Shown here: positions 16,685 through 27,039 of the stretch, in pieces
Numbering within the stretch: position 1 is the stretch's first letter
Layout of the letters: every line of letters starts with the position of its first letter
Assembly (NCBI GenBank): GCA_039105265.1
Contig: JAPFFF010000014.1
Coordinates: forward strand, 1,612,001 to 1,676,000
Length of the DNA stretch: 64,000 bases
From: Tritrichomonas musculus
Taxonomy: Eukaryota; Parabasalia; Tritrichomonadida; Tritrichomonadidae
Direction of reading: 5' to 3'
Position numbers and translations under genes: made by a program
The notes under the pieces: model-generated
The model's input: the letters and a program-made list of their open reading frames with translations, nothing else
What the model was told of the DNA's origin: nothing
Databases searched by the model: none

Positions 16685-18295
16685 ATGAATTCGCATTCAC
16701 CAAAAAATGTAATGTCAAATATTCATTTACCATTCATTTCTCCGCTGAGTCCCAAAGCTCGTGGAGTTCCATCTAGTGGAATATCAATTAAAAAAGGGAT
16801 GCTCAAAAAGCAAAATACGCAATCTTCCATTCAATACAATCAATTCGGGCAAATAGAAATCCATCCAACATTCTCTCCTACAAGTAATGGCAAAATTGTG
16901 GGAAGATGTTCGATACCAAATATTAGAACGCCTCAAAGTCCAACATTCAAAAAAGATCTTTATTCCTCACGAAACAACGAAAATGATAATATCAATTCTT
17001 CAAGTTCCATAAATCTATTGAAGCAGATAAATCTCAAAACAACCTTCAATATGCCAAATAAAAAGAAAATTCAAAAACCCAAATTTGCAGTTAAATCATC
17101 ATGTCTACCAAAAATAGGAAGAAACATCATTTCAATTAGATTTGATACAAATTGGGAAAACACATCTGAAATTTGTTTATACTTCATTGCACTTGTTGAC
17201 AAAAGCAATCATCAGATTAATCCATTGAATTCTGCTAGTCAAAATGATGATGATGATGATAATTCTCAACCTGTATATATCGCTTCCCTTCCTGAGCCTT
17301 CTTCTTTAGAAAAACTTGAAAGTTTGCTTGATTCATCTTATATAAAGAAAGAAAATAGCATTTTTTGTGAAAATTTTGACGATCAAAAATTGACAATTTT
17401 TTTATCGGTTCATAGCTCAATTGAAGTTGGTGGGATAAGGATTTTCAACCCAACAACAAAAAATCAATCTGCTGCTAAAGATGTATCTATATATGTAAAC
17501 GCAGAACTTTGCTGTAAAGGGCAAATCCCTCAGAATTTTGGTGTTAATCTCAAGTGTAATATATCCGCTATTGAAAGTAATCTTCCTTTAATTCAAGAAA
17601 ATCAATCAAAAACTGATGTTAGTAATAATGAAAATGAATTTTCTCTTGAAGATCAATCTTTGATTCCTAGAACGATTGCTCATCGTGATAAATATGGATT
17701 GTTGCCAACTACACCAATAAGCGAATTAAAGATTGAAATTATAGAAACATATATGGGGTTAATTACCCTTGGTGAACAAGAAAAAAACTCTTCTCTTCCA
17801 AAGAATCAAAATTACGTCGGAATTAATGGATTTGATATTTTGGACTTATTTGGGAATCCGATTTATACAAATGCTTTGATGTCTGAATCGAAAGAAATGA
17901 ATCATAGTGATGATATAAAAAATGGCTCAATAAAAGAAGTGAACATCAGAGGAATTTCGCAATTGATAAACTGTGGAATGCTTTTAAAAAAGAAAAAGAA
18001 AACAAATAATCCTGAAGAGATGCTTCTTGGTGAAATGGATAGAACTCAATATCCAACTTTTATTTTTACATTTACCAAACCCACTTGCATCTCAAAAATT
18101 TTGATTTGGAACTACAATGGAAATGAAGAAAATCTCAAATGCAGTGTCCGAAAGCTCAAAATATACACTAATAATCAATTATTTTGGTTTGGTAAAATAC
18201 CTTGCTGTGATGGTAAAATAACAAATATGCTGAAAAGTGTTTATTCTATTCAGTTATATGAACAAATTCCCAATATTGAATTGATTCAATTATAA
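16685..18295 (+). CDS. KATNIP-like (DUF4457) ciliary protein (536 aa)
   Basis: KATNIP (katanin-interacting protein) binds ciliary-base microtubules. Residues 1-145 are Ser/Pro/Asn-rich and disordered. After this come ISIRFDTNWENTSEICLYFI, then VGGIRIFNPT. At about 365-400 there is IIETYMGLITLGEQ followed by YVGINGFDILDLFGNPI. The C-terminus has ISKILIWNYNGNEENLKC and RKLKIYTNNQLFWFGKIP. This order of jelly-roll-like motifs (YVGLNGIEIFD, IRIWNYN) is that of DUF4457 modules. The protein is much shorter than animal KATNIP (~1,600 aa). A different protein with the same module is possible. A DDDDD run lies near residue 185. Confidence 0.65.
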   Translation: MNSHSPKNVMSNIHLPFISPLSPKARGVPSSGISIKKGMLKKQNTQSSIQYNQFGQIEIHPTFSPTSNGKIVGRCSIPNIRTPQSPTFKKDLYSSRNNENDNINSSSSINLLKQINLKTTFNMPNKKKIQKPKFAVKSSCLPKIGRNIISIRFDTNWENTSEICLYFIALVDKSNHQINPLNSASQNDDDDDNSQPVYIASLPEPSSLEKLESLLDSSYIKKENSIFCENFDDQKLTIFLSVHSSIEVGGIRIFNPTTKNQSAAKDVSIYVNAELCCKGQIPQNFGVNLKCNISAIESNLPLIQENQSKTDVSNNENEFSLEDQSLIPRTIAHRDKYGLLPTTPISELKIEIIETYMGLITLGEQEKNSSLPKNQNYVGINGFDILDLFGNPIYTNALMSESKEMNHSDDIKNGSIKEVNIRGISQLINCGMLLKKKKKTNNPEEMLLGEMDRTQYPTFIFTFTKPTCISKILIWNYNGNEENLKCSVRKLKIYTNNQLFWFGKIPCCDGKITNMLKSVYSIQLYEQIPNIELIQL

Positions 18296-19628
18296 AATTC
18301 AATTTCCTTTTTTTTCATGAAAATTATTAAATACAACATAAACTATTCTAAAGCAAATATGATTTGGTTGTTTTTTCAAAAAAAAAGTATCATATATGAG
18401 AAGATAAAAGCATAAATAGAGGTTTTGTTAAATGTTGTTCAGTATTTTTCATATAAAAATATTCAATTGAATTAAATATATTTTGAAAAAATTTTTATTT
18501 TTTTCACAAAAAGTTTTCTGTTATTATAGGATTAAAAAAGAATTTATTTAGATATTTATTTTACTATAAGATAGATCTCATTATATTGATAAGAGTAAAA
18601 AATATTTGTTTTAATAAAAAGTGTTTTTATTTGAATTTTGAATATCAAGCCAATTTTTTAATTTATCTCTTTTTATCGATTAATATAAATGTATCAATTA
18701 CTATTAAATTTAAATATTGGATTTAGATTTTTTAAAATATTTTTTGTCATGAGATAAATATTTTTAAATAAAAAAATTGTTTATCACACAAATAAACCTT
18801 TTCTTTGAATTTCCTCAAAATTTCAATTAAAATATAAACATAAAGTTAGACTTTTTCTAAATTGAATGAATTTTATGAAATTTCAATGAGCCTTCTCAGA
18901 AGGCCCTTCTGAAATTAAATTGAATTTTTTGAGAGGTTTTCGCCATCTCGGTATTTCTCATGCAGTGAAGAAAATTAAAGCTTTCCATTTATAAAATAAT
19001 ATTTTCTTTAGAATAATGTTTCTAAATATTATTTTCTTTTTTGATTATAAAAATATTTATTCATATTTTAGATTTTGGAATTTCAGGTTTTTCATTGAAT
19101 AAATAACAAAATTTATGGAAAACCCAATGTTATATAGAATTTAATAATCAATTTTTTTATAAAAATCCAGTTTATCAGATATTTAATAGCCAAATTATTT
19201 TTCATATAGGCTACTTGATACTAAATATGGTCATCGTAAGTTTTTTTTGAATGAAAATTAGTTCCATATCTTTAGCATTTTGAACTAAAATAAATTGGAG
19301 TATTGGCTTTGAATTGCATTTCTTTTTAAAAAAAACGATAAAATGTAGATTTATAAATGGGAGTAATCGGTTACCTTTATATAATTGTAAAAATCATATT
19401 TTTCTCTTATATCTATATATGGCTACTTTTTTATTGAATATCTTGAAAATTTATAAATATAAATATATATATATGATTATTAAAATTTGTGAACTTTACA
19501 AATATTTTATGAATTTAAATGATTTTTATTTATATTTTGTGTGGAAAAGCGGTTAGAAAAAGCTTACATAAAGTTAATACGTTATTAAATTTAACTTTTT
19601 GATAAAATAATTTTTTACTTCTTTAGTG
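18296..19628. other. 1.3-kb AT-rich intergenic region with one GC-rich hairpin
   Basis: No credible gene; an 80-codon frame at 19314-19556 has low-complexity Tyr/Lys/Ile content. At 18891-18912 overlapping hairpins stand out: CCTTCT-C-AGAAGG, then TCAGAAGG-C-CCTTCTGA. They are surrounded by a less AT-rich patch up to about 18965, perhaps a repeat remnant. Confidence 0.55.
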
Positions 19629-20720
19629 ATGAATATGAAAAGGTCTCTTAATGCAAATAGCGGATCAAAACCAGCTAATAAATTATTAATCAGGTTTTCA
19701 TATAGTGAAAGTGATGATTATGATGAATACAACGTTGAAGAAGATTTACCTAAAAAAAAGCAATCAAATATTAAACCCAAGTATATGAAGCATTCAGAAA
19801 ATGAGTTGTATTCGTATTCATCATATACAGATGAGTCATCTTCACCTATTTCATTCGTTAATCAAGGCAAAAAGAAACCATCTAATGATTCTAGACGTTC
19901 TCATAAACTTCTTGATTATGATTCTGACCTTTCTTCTGCATCTTTTGAAAAAAGAGGTCACAAACAATCCCAGAGCCATCAAAGTCTAGAACAAAGTGAT
20001 AAGGTCAATCATACTACTTCTTCATCAACGTCTAACTCAGCTTCACAGAATGCACCAACTACTACTACAAAATCGGAGCCACTTCCACTCACATCAAACT
20101 TATCAATGGCTGATTCAAAGCCGCCGGCAGCAAGTTCTTTGAGGTTATTAGATCGATATAAAAATACAACAAACAAATTTAGTCAATTTTTTGGAGATCA
20201 GACAGTTACATATATTCTTTACCGAAAGAAGATCTGGAAAAAATCTGCCAAAAGAAAGCTATTCCAGCTTGCTGACTCTGGTAATGTTATTGCCGGAGCA
20301 GAATGCGTTACTTCAAAACTCATTGAAATATCCAATGATCGGGGACTTATTTCAGAGATGGATATTAAATCATATTCAGGAGGGCCTTTTGTTTTGCGGA
20401 TGGGTAATGATAAACGTCTTGAAATATCAATTTCATCAAATCGGCAAATTATAGTTGAATTTGTTCGTACTGATGAAGAATCAACTTTTCCATATACAAC
20501 ATTAATTAGTCAACCGCCATCAACTCTAGAAAATAACTCGTTTGGTAATCGACCAGTCATCAAAAGCGTAAAAAATTGCAAATTATGCAACGAAACAGGA
20601 AAAGAAATAGTATCTGTAAGGAAGATAAAAAAAAATGCATTAGCTATAGATGCTAAAAAGAATATCTCCTTTGTATCTGTAATGGCGATTGGGCTATTTA
20701 TGTTTCTTTACAAAGCATAG
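19629..20720 (+). CDS. Tubby-like domain protein (363 aa)
   Basis: Tubby domains bind phosphoinositides and, in cilia, carry membrane cargo. Residues 1-165 are acidic, Ser-rich and disordered. From about 172 the pattern FGDQTVTYILYRKKIWKKSAKR looks like tubby strands. The end fits best: FGNRPVIKSVKNCKLCNETG, then IVSVRKIKKNALAIDAKKNISFVSVMAIGLFMF. It parallels tubby's ...SVKNFQ..., LQFGKxGKDxFxxD, ...AFAIAL hydrophobic C-terminal helix. The preceding GTG (19626) opens the frame, but ATG 19629 is preferred. Confidence 0.65.
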   Translation: MNMKRSLNANSGSKPANKLLIRFSYSESDDYDEYNVEEDLPKKKQSNIKPKYMKHSENELYSYSSYTDESSSPISFVNQGKKKPSNDSRRSHKLLDYDSDLSSASFEKRGHKQSQSHQSLEQSDKVNHTTSSSTSNSASQNAPTTTTKSEPLPLTSNLSMADSKPPAASSLRLLDRYKNTTNKFSQFFGDQTVTYILYRKKIWKKSAKRKLFQLADSGNVIAGAECVTSKLIEISNDRGLISEMDIKSYSGGPFVLRMGNDKRLEISISSNRQIIVEFVRTDEESTFPYTTLISQPPSTLENNSFGNRPVIKSVKNCKLCNETGKEIVSVRKIKKNALAIDAKKNISFVSVMAIGLFMFLYKA

Positions 20721-21168
20721 ACGTTATACAAAATAGTCTGGAAATCTTGTTTTCAATTTTCAAATAGATATAAAGATTTTATATTTTTAGAGCTTACAGA
20801 AATCCTCGGATATTTATGACTCAACAAAATCAGGTATAATTCATGATGTTTTACAAATAAAAACTTGATATAAATTATATTTAATCCCGTTATCAATGTC
20901 AGGTTTTTATTACAAATTCAAGAAGTATAGATTATATTGTTGGTTAAAAGGAAAATGAAATATGATTTATTGGTTCTTAATAAATGAATAAATTTCAATA
21001 AGTCTATTAATTTTTTTTTTTTTTTTTTTTTTTGTTATTTGATTTTAACAAAAAGATCAGAACTTCTAGGTACCTGTTCTTGTTTGAAATAATGTATTAT
21101 GTGCCATTTTAATATCAAAAGTCTAAAAAAAATTAATATAAAAAATAAGCAATATGGAAAATATTTAT
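20721..21168. other. Intergenic region with a T23 tract
   Basis: Convergent gap between the tubby-like and ubiquitin-like genes. The only distinct feature is an uninterrupted run of 23 T at 21011-21033. Confidence 0.6.
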
Positions 21169-21399
21169 TTAACGAAGTCTTGGATCTGTTGTGTATTTGA
21201 GTTGTTCTCCATTTCCGAGTCCAGCTGCCTCAATCTTGTCATCTTCATTAAGTGGTTTTCCATCTTTGGTAAGTGAAAAAATGCTCCTGATTCCATTCTT
21301 GTTAGCAAACTTGGCATAAAGAGCATAGACATCTTCGCAATCGTCGATGTCATAGCGCTCATTTTTGCCATTGTATTCAATCATTACGTACTTGCTCAT
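21169..21399 (-). CDS. Small ubiquitin-fold-like protein (76 aa)
   Basis: A short, balanced, non-AT-biased protein. The pattern is YVMIEYNGKNERYDIDDCED, a helix with VYALYAKFANKNG, then LTKDGKPLNEDDKIEAAGLGNGEQLKY. It follows a beta-grasp layout, with DGKPLNEDDKIEAAGLGNGE standing where ubiquitin has IFAGKQLEDGRTLSDYNIQ. There is no terminal Gly-Gly, so conjugation is unlikely. The start is supported by TCACTTTTGTACA just upstream. The ubiquitin-like reading is inferred from pattern, not search. Confidence 0.6.
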   Translation of the reverse strand: MSKYVMIEYNGKNERYDIDDCEDVYALYAKFANKNGIRSIFSLTKDGKPLNEDDKIEAAGLGNGEQLKYTTDPRLR

Positions 21400-21404
21400 T
21401 GTAC

Positions 21405-21412
21405 AAAAGTGA
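21405..21412 (-). promoter_or_regulatory. Initiator of the small ubiquitin-like gene
   Basis: Reads TCACTTTT on the minus strand, with +1 A about 11 bases before the ATG at 21399. It matches the initiator before the ankyrin gene (TCACTTTT). Confidence 0.45.
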
Positions 21413-21592
21413 TATAAAAATTGATAGGGTGTTTGTTTTATTCATGTGAAGTGAAAATTGAATTAAAACGATTAAATTTATTAGGCGGATTAATAACTGT
21501 TGTTTTGGGCTTAAATAATTTTCATTAATACCGATTTATATTTTAAATGATGTCAAAAAAAAATGTTTCACTTTTCAATTGTTTTCATTTGA

Positions 21593-21608
21593 AATTTACT
21601 TTTCTTAC
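21593..21608 (+). repeat. 16-bp direct repeat flanking the outer element, left copy
   Basis: AATTTACTTTTCTTAC is repeated perfectly in the same orientation at 27462-27477, immediately outside the right inverted end. This is either an unusually long target duplication or part of the element's own ends. Confidence 0.7.
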
Positions 21609-21819
21609 TGCCGTACCAAGAAATCGAAAATAAAACAAACTTTTTGAAAGTTTTATATCAAAAAGTCGTTAGTACAGACTATTCTTGAAAGAAATGCATT
21701 GAAAAAGCTGTTTTATTTTTACTTATCAAAATTGAATTCATTTCCGAAAGTCATATTCAAAAAAAAATTCTCTCAAATTTTCAAATGTTTTGGGAATAAT
21801 GCGCGAAAGCCACCAATTT
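21609..21819 (+). repeat. Left inverted end of the outer element
   Basis: Aligns inverted to 27258-27461 with about a dozen differences plus a small indel. Similarity stops exactly where the palindromic-ended element begins (21820). Confidence 0.8.
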
Positions 21820-21905
21820 CATGGTTAGCTAACCATGGTTTTTTCTATAAAAAAAAAAAAAATAAACCGAATATTTTTTTATAGTCTAAAATCGATATTA
21901 TTATG

Positions 21906-21914
21906 AGCCTTGGC
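21906..21914 (+). repeat. 9-bp target duplication, left copy
   Basis: AGCCTTGGC, identical to 22953-22961 on the other side of the Mutator-like element. Confidence 0.85.
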
Positions 21915-22952
21915 CTGGGTTTCCCTGTCCAGTGAGGTGAATAGCCAAGTTTGACTTTTTGAGGCATTTCTCGTTATTTCATATGGACATCAGACCGTTT
22001 TATTGTATTCAAAAAAAGATGTAAAGTTATGAATTATTTGAGAAAAAATGTCCATTTAACGGTTTATTTTTATTCTGAAAATGTCCAAAATATCCAAAAT
22101 TGAATGTAATCATTCAATCAAGGCTAGTCTCACAATAAATATAAAGAATTTTAATTAAATAATTTTTCATAATAATATATAAAATGTATAAATCGCCAAA
22201 AAAATAAAAAATTATTTTGTTTTTAAGAAAAGTTGAATGAATCTTTCAATTTATTTGGCTTGACCAATTATATTCAATCTTTATTTGTTTTATAAATTCA
22301 TTTCTAAAATAATCTTTTGAAATTATATTTTTAATAAATTTTGTTCTATTATTTGTATTATTCTAGAACAATGTGATTAATCGATTGGTCATATTTACTG
22401 ATAGAGAATATTGACAGAAAATATCACATGTAATTAAGTTTTACCTTGAAAAGATTGCAATGATAATTGTTTTTCAATTCTGCTTATTTTAGAGTACAAT
22501 TCATATTTAAAATTGAATTATAATGTTTTAAAAAATAAAATATTGTTTTTTTATATTATTAAATTTAGAAATGTTAAAGATATTCTTTATTTTTTGAATG
22601 TAATATAGATTGTAGAATAAACTTTTTGAGATGTTTTTATTTTATTACTTTGAAAAATGATAACAATTGTTTGAAATATTTCAATGTAGATATTTTTTTG
22701 AATGTTTTTTTATTTTGTTAAAGAAAGACAAAATTTTTATTAAATTTTGCATCTATTGTATTATTAAAAAATATTGGAGGAGGAAAAAAGCTAAATGTCC
22801 ATAAGATTTTAATGGACATTTTTTCTCAAATAATTCATAACTTTACATTTTTTTTTGAATACAATAAAACGGTCTGCTGTCCATATGAAATAACGAGAAA
22901 TGCCTCAAAAAGTCAAACTTGGCTATTCACCTCACTGGACAGGGAAACCCAG
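21915..22952. mobile_element. Non-autonomous Mutator-like (MULE) element, 1,038 bp
   Basis: Terminal inverted repeats of 142 bp, 21915-22056 and 22811-22952, differ at only about two positions. The ends start CTGGGTTTCCCTGTCCAGTG. The element is flanked by a perfect 9-bp target duplication AGCCTTGGC (21906-21914 and 22953-22961). Long terminal repeats with a 9-bp duplication are the Mutator signature. The interior 22057-22810 is AT-rich and has no credible frame, so it must be moved by a transposase made elsewhere. End identity indicates a recent insertion, later than the host element around it. Confidence 0.82.
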
Positions 22953-22961
22953 AGCCTTGGC
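22953..22961 (+). repeat. 9-bp target duplication, right copy
   Basis: AGCCTTGGC, identical to 21906-21914. After it, the interrupted terminal repeat of the older element resumes at 22962. Confidence 0.85.
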
Positions 22962-23363
22962 TTATAAACAAGAAAGGACAAATATTTTATATGCTAATAA
23001 AAGTTCTATTGATTACTTTATACAAAGAAAATCAAAATTTTTATCTAAATATTATATGAATATTTTATATTGTGTAAATAAATGCACAATCTAAAGGCAT
23101 AAAAATAAATATGAAACCGTATTACTCAAAATTAATTAATTATCTTTTAACTTTAAAAGAATATGATTTCCAATATCAATGATATTGGCGAAAAGTTGGA
23201 ATTTACGTAATTATATACATCAAAATAATAAAATGATAGTGTTAAAAATATTTGCGCCTTCTTGTTTATATGCGAATGCTCATAATAATATCGATTTTAG
23301 ACTATAAAAAATTATTCAGTTTATATTTTTTTAAATAGAAAAAACCATGAGTAGCTACCCATG

Positions 23364-23833
23364 CTTTTTTTTTGCAAAAGTGCAAAAAAGTTCCAAATTT
23401 TTTTTTATATGGTACGATACAAGGTCAATATTGACCTAAACCGCCACGGGCAATTACGATTAAGGGTGATTACGATTTCCCGTTTTAATATATTATATGT
23501 TGGATTGAATGTTAACGACCGTTTAATTTCTTATTTTTCACTTTTTGATTAGAAAATTTTAATAATTTTTAATAATAATTATATTATTATAATCTACAAA
23601 TGAATGCAAATAAGAAAATAGTAAAATTATAAACAAATAAGAAGAAAATAAAAATATTAAACGATCAAAATTCACCTTTTTATACCTCATGAAAGTTAAA
23701 ATAAATCAACATTTTATCAAAATCTAGCCCCAGAATCTTTATAATAATTTGATATTTTAATACATGCACGAATCTTGATCTATGTTTAGGATATCAGAAT
23801 TTTTTTAACAGTCTTTAGAATCTTGTCTATTTT
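23364..23833. other. Non-coding DNA inside the outer element
   Basis: No gene seen. It contains a GGTCAATATTGACC palindrome near 23422 and a patch near 23440-23485 that is less AT-rich than the surroundings, probably remnant element DNA. Confidence 0.45.
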
Positions 23834-23841
23834 CAAACAGC

Positions 23842-24318
23842 TAGGCTTGTTATTTTTAGAATCGATATCAAAAACGTCACTTTTTTACATCTGATACTCG
23901 ATTATCAGTTTAAAAATCTGATATCATGATTATCTATTATCAAGATATCAGGTATGGAATGTGATATAAAAATAATTGTAAACCTGGAATAAATTAGCGA
24001 GATCTCGAGATCTCAAACAGATTTATCTTTCTTTATAATTGATATTTGTGATTTTAAAATATCTAAAATTAATTAATATAATGTATTAATGTTTATTTTA
24101 AGATTAAAATCAAAAAATGCATTCTTTTTATGAAATATTTGAGACTAAAATACGATCATATATTTATCATAAAGTTTAATTGAAAATTCTGATATCAAAA
24201 GCTGAGAAAAAAAATTCTCAGTCTCTGAAATCGATCTCACGAATCTGTACATATTTATGTATCGATATCAAATAGTTAATCAATTATCGATCTCGAGAAT
24301 CGGAGAATAACAAGCCTA
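23842..24318. mobile_element. hAT-like MITE, 477 bp, with 8-bp target duplication
   Basis: The ends are TAGGCTTGTTATTTTTAG and, inverted, TAGGCTTGTTATTCTCCG. They are flanked by a perfect 8-bp direct repeat CAAACAGC at 23834-23841 and 24319-24326. An 8-bp duplication and a TAGG-type end fit hAT elements. The interior is rich in GATATC, GATCTC and CTCGAG motifs, many forming small inverted repeats. No coding frame is present. Confidence 0.7.
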
Positions 24319-24443
24319 CAAACAGCTGTGTATTATATAAAATGGAGATTTTTTATATAATATAATAAACAATCCGAAAACATTTTTAATAATACTTAAT
24401 AAATCAAACCAAAAACTTGTTCAGTAAATAGACCATCTGCTGT

Positions 24444-24690
24444 TAGGCTTGTTGTTTTCGGATTCTCCTGTATTAATAATTGATTTGCGCTATGATATCG
24501 ATAAATATATATACACTGATGCTTGAGATCAATTTCAGAGATCGAGAATCTTTTTTTCAACTTTTGATATTCGAATTTTCAATTGAACTTTTTTATACAT
24601 TTAAAATAATGTATTTTTCGATTTTGGTCTTAAAATAAACATCAATACATCGAGATTCTATTAAAGATTTCAACACTAAGAAAGATCAAT
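24444..24690. mobile_element. Truncated second copy of the hAT-like MITE, opposite orientation
   Basis: Starts TAGGCTTGTTGTTTTCGG and follows the reverse complement of 23842-24318 for about 245 bases at roughly 75% identity. It then loses similarity, and the other end is missing. It is older or faster-drifting than the first copy. Confidence 0.65.
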
Positions 24691-24849
24691 CACTTTCATT
24701 CTCATCTTTAGTAACTTAAATGATATTTTTATCACCTCTTCCAGAGCTATCATCGTCTTCTCCTGCTCCTGTTTACCATAAGTTACATTAACGGAATTGT
24801 ATCTCACGTTAATCTCAGGATGTATCTTATCGATGAATGCTCCACTCAT
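24676..24849 (-). pseudogene. Short frame of the outer virus-like fossil (57 codons)
   Basis: Begins MSGAFIDKIHPEINV from an ATG at 24849 with less AT-rich codons than surrounding DNA. The 3' end runs into the truncated MITE copy, so this is a fossil remnant of an element gene. Family not recognised. Confidence 0.4.
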
Positions 24850-24945
24850 ATTTTTCTTTTTATTCGTTATTTTTAACGATATCGTTTAACGATATATTCT
24901 CAGGTATAATGTTTATGAGATGTAAAAATATATCTCACAACAGCA

Positions 24946-25404
24946 TCATTTGTATCCCATTTGCTCTTCAGGATAAGTAATTCCAGGCATTGGATAATCA
25001 GGATCTATTGGGGTTTCTTCATCAGCGGCAGCAGTAAATTGAGCATCAATGTCTGAATCTAAAAATGGAGCTGGTGGTGTTGTTGCTGAAGTATTGAATT
25101 CAGATGGACCCATGACATATTCACCTGGATGAGCTCCAACAATTCTTGAACCACCTACAGCTGTGTTTATTTCGCTAAAGTTGAAATTAATGACTCCATT
25201 AGTATTCGTGTTATCTTTAAATGCTGATATCTGCCTTGAGCATTCCATATTCATAGTAGTTGTTTTACCGTTTTCACTACGTTTCAACTTATGATATTCT
25301 TTCTTATTGTGTGTGTTACGTGGATCTAATGCTGATTTAAGTGATTGATTCCATATCGCTGATGAGATTTTACCGATGAATCTCAACTTCTCAGGACCTT
25401 TCAA
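24946..25404 (-). pseudogene. Unassigned gene remnant of the outer virus-like fossil (about 150 codons)
   Basis: The open region has balanced codon use (GC richer than flanks), a Pro/Ala/Asp-rich second half and an ending rich in Pro, Glu and Gly. There is no ATG at the start of the open region, so it is a partial, fossil gene. It lies on the same strand as 24676-24849 and opposite to the integrase remnant, all inside the outer inverted ends. No capsid, ATPase or protease motif is recognised. Confidence 0.45.
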
Positions 25405-25515
25405 TGCACTTCCGATACAGTCTTCAACTATTGCAGCAGCAGCAGCATCAAGAGCGGGTTGGTAGAGGTATTTCTTGAAGATCGCATATGCAGATAAATT
25501 CTTAGGTGTTGTTGA

Positions 25516-26085
25516 TGTGTATAATCTTTAAAATGTTAAAAATAATGTAAATATACTATCTTAAGTTATGATTAAAATATTATTGAAGTATCCTTTGAAT
25601 CCATCATTCTTCAATAAACCTTTTATTTATGTTTTGTAGATGAATGATGCTTTTAAAAGGTTATTTTCACAATCATTTGTAAATCAAAAGAGCATAAAAT
25701 ATATAAAATATAACTATATCTGTATTCATAAACAAGTTATTTGAGAATACTTTGGTTTTATTAGCAAACAAAACAATTTTTTATTAATCAATATATCTTT
25801 TGCAATAAGCAAAAAGTTTCTTTTTCATTTATATATTGAATAATAACAAAAATTATAATAATAATAGTAATAAAATGTTTTTACACGAATATTTGTTATT
25901 CAAAATAAGAAAAATAAACTTTATCCAAAATAAAGTACTTTTTCTTGATTTTCCGGTCAAATAAAAGTTAAATATATGTCAAAAACGATCAGAATCATAA
26001 TCGTTTTATTCTGAAAAAGGTTCATTACGTACAAAAAACAGAAGAAATTTTAAAATTCAAATTGATGAATACATTGCCAAGATAG
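25516..26085. other. Non-coding DNA inside the outer element
   Basis: AT-rich, with no gene. AACCTTTTA/TAAAAGGTT form an inverted pair near 25615-25665. TATCCAAAATAAAGT at 25922-25936 recurs at 36746-36760. Confidence 0.5.
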
Positions 26086-26935
26086 ATGATTTATATCATC
26101 AAATCGAAAAAAGCAAATTATCATATGCGAATGCTTCAAAACAAACAAATGATTTGCTCAATTTACCGATTTAAAAAAATGTTGATTGATTTCGGATATC
26201 ATTTAATCGAAAAAAAAGCAGGAAGATTAGAAGTTATACCAACAGATGAACAAATTCAAAAAGTGACGGAATATAACGAAATTTTCAGAGTTGGATACAA
26301 AAGATGTTATTCAGCGTTATCAAAAAGGGGCCTTAATATAATACAAAACTTAATGCACAAAATATAGGAAGAACAAAGTATGTTTTTAAAAGATGGGCAC
26401 ATAAAAAAGAGGAAATATCCTCATAGATTTTAGCTCTATATAAAGACCAGCAGTGGAAGACCGATTTACATGAAGTGTCGATCAATGCTGGTCGAGAAAC
26501 ATTCACGATTTATCTAATTGCATTCATAGATGATGCAACCAGATACGTCGTACATGCTGAACTAATTCCAAGAAAACAAGCCATAAATGTGGCTGATGCG
26601 CTAAAGAGGGCACTTCAGAAAATATACAGATCTCACACACTCCATTCTGACAATGGAATGGAATTTTGGGGTGAAGATTTCCAAAAAGTTCTGGAAGAAA
26701 ATTCAATAAATATACAGACCACCACTCCACACACCACAAGAAAATGGCAAAATTGAGCGGTGGTAGCAAAATTTTGATATGTCTTTATTATCATTAGATA
26801 ATCTTGATCAATTTGTTCAAGAGTATAATTATTACTGGAATCATGCTTCATTGTATGAACGCTTCGGAAGTAAAACAACCCCGACAGAGGCAAAAGGTTA
26901 CTCGGAGAGCTGGTTTGGCAAGTCTGATCTCATAT
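26086..26935 (+). pseudogene. Broken rve-type integrase of the outer virus-like fossil
   Basis: Plus-strand pieces carry a YNEIFRVGYKRCYSAL segment, then AFIDDATRYVVHAEL, LHSDNGMEFW and a TTTPHT stretch. These are the order and residues of the catalytic core of DDE integrases used by trichomonad Mavericks. Several breaks are present, so it is a fossil. The position inside long inverted ends supports the element assignment. Confidence 0.65.
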
Positions 26936-27039
26936 TTATATACACTCAGTAAAAAAATATTAATAATAATATTATTTTATATAAATTTTCTCTTTTTTAT
27001 TTATATTAAATGTTATAAATTGCTTTTAATACTTTTTTT

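Larger units (their letters stand above)
21820..23363. mobile_element. Palindromic-ended DNA element, split by a Mutator-like insertion
   Basis: Both ends carry the palindrome type CATGGTTAGCTAACCATG (perfect at 21820-21837; diverged at 23346-23363), followed by a shared terminal repeat ending ...CGATATTATTATGAGC. The right terminal repeat is continuous, 23245-23363. The left one is cut in two, 21820-21914 and 22962-22986, by the element at 21915-22952. Without that insertion and one 9-bp duplicate the element is about 0.5 kb with ~119-bp terminal repeats about 80% alike. No coding capacity: a MITE-like, non-autonomous DNA transposon of unknown family. Confidence 0.7.

Noticed and set aside
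19314-19556. 80-codon frame in the 18.3-19.6 kb gap
   Set aside because: Tyr/Lys/Ile low-complexity content typical of AT-rich non-coding DNA; no conserved pattern.
22900-23094. 64-codon frame at the right end of the Mutator-like element
   Set aside because: It runs through the terminal repeat and into the split older element; no protein likeness.
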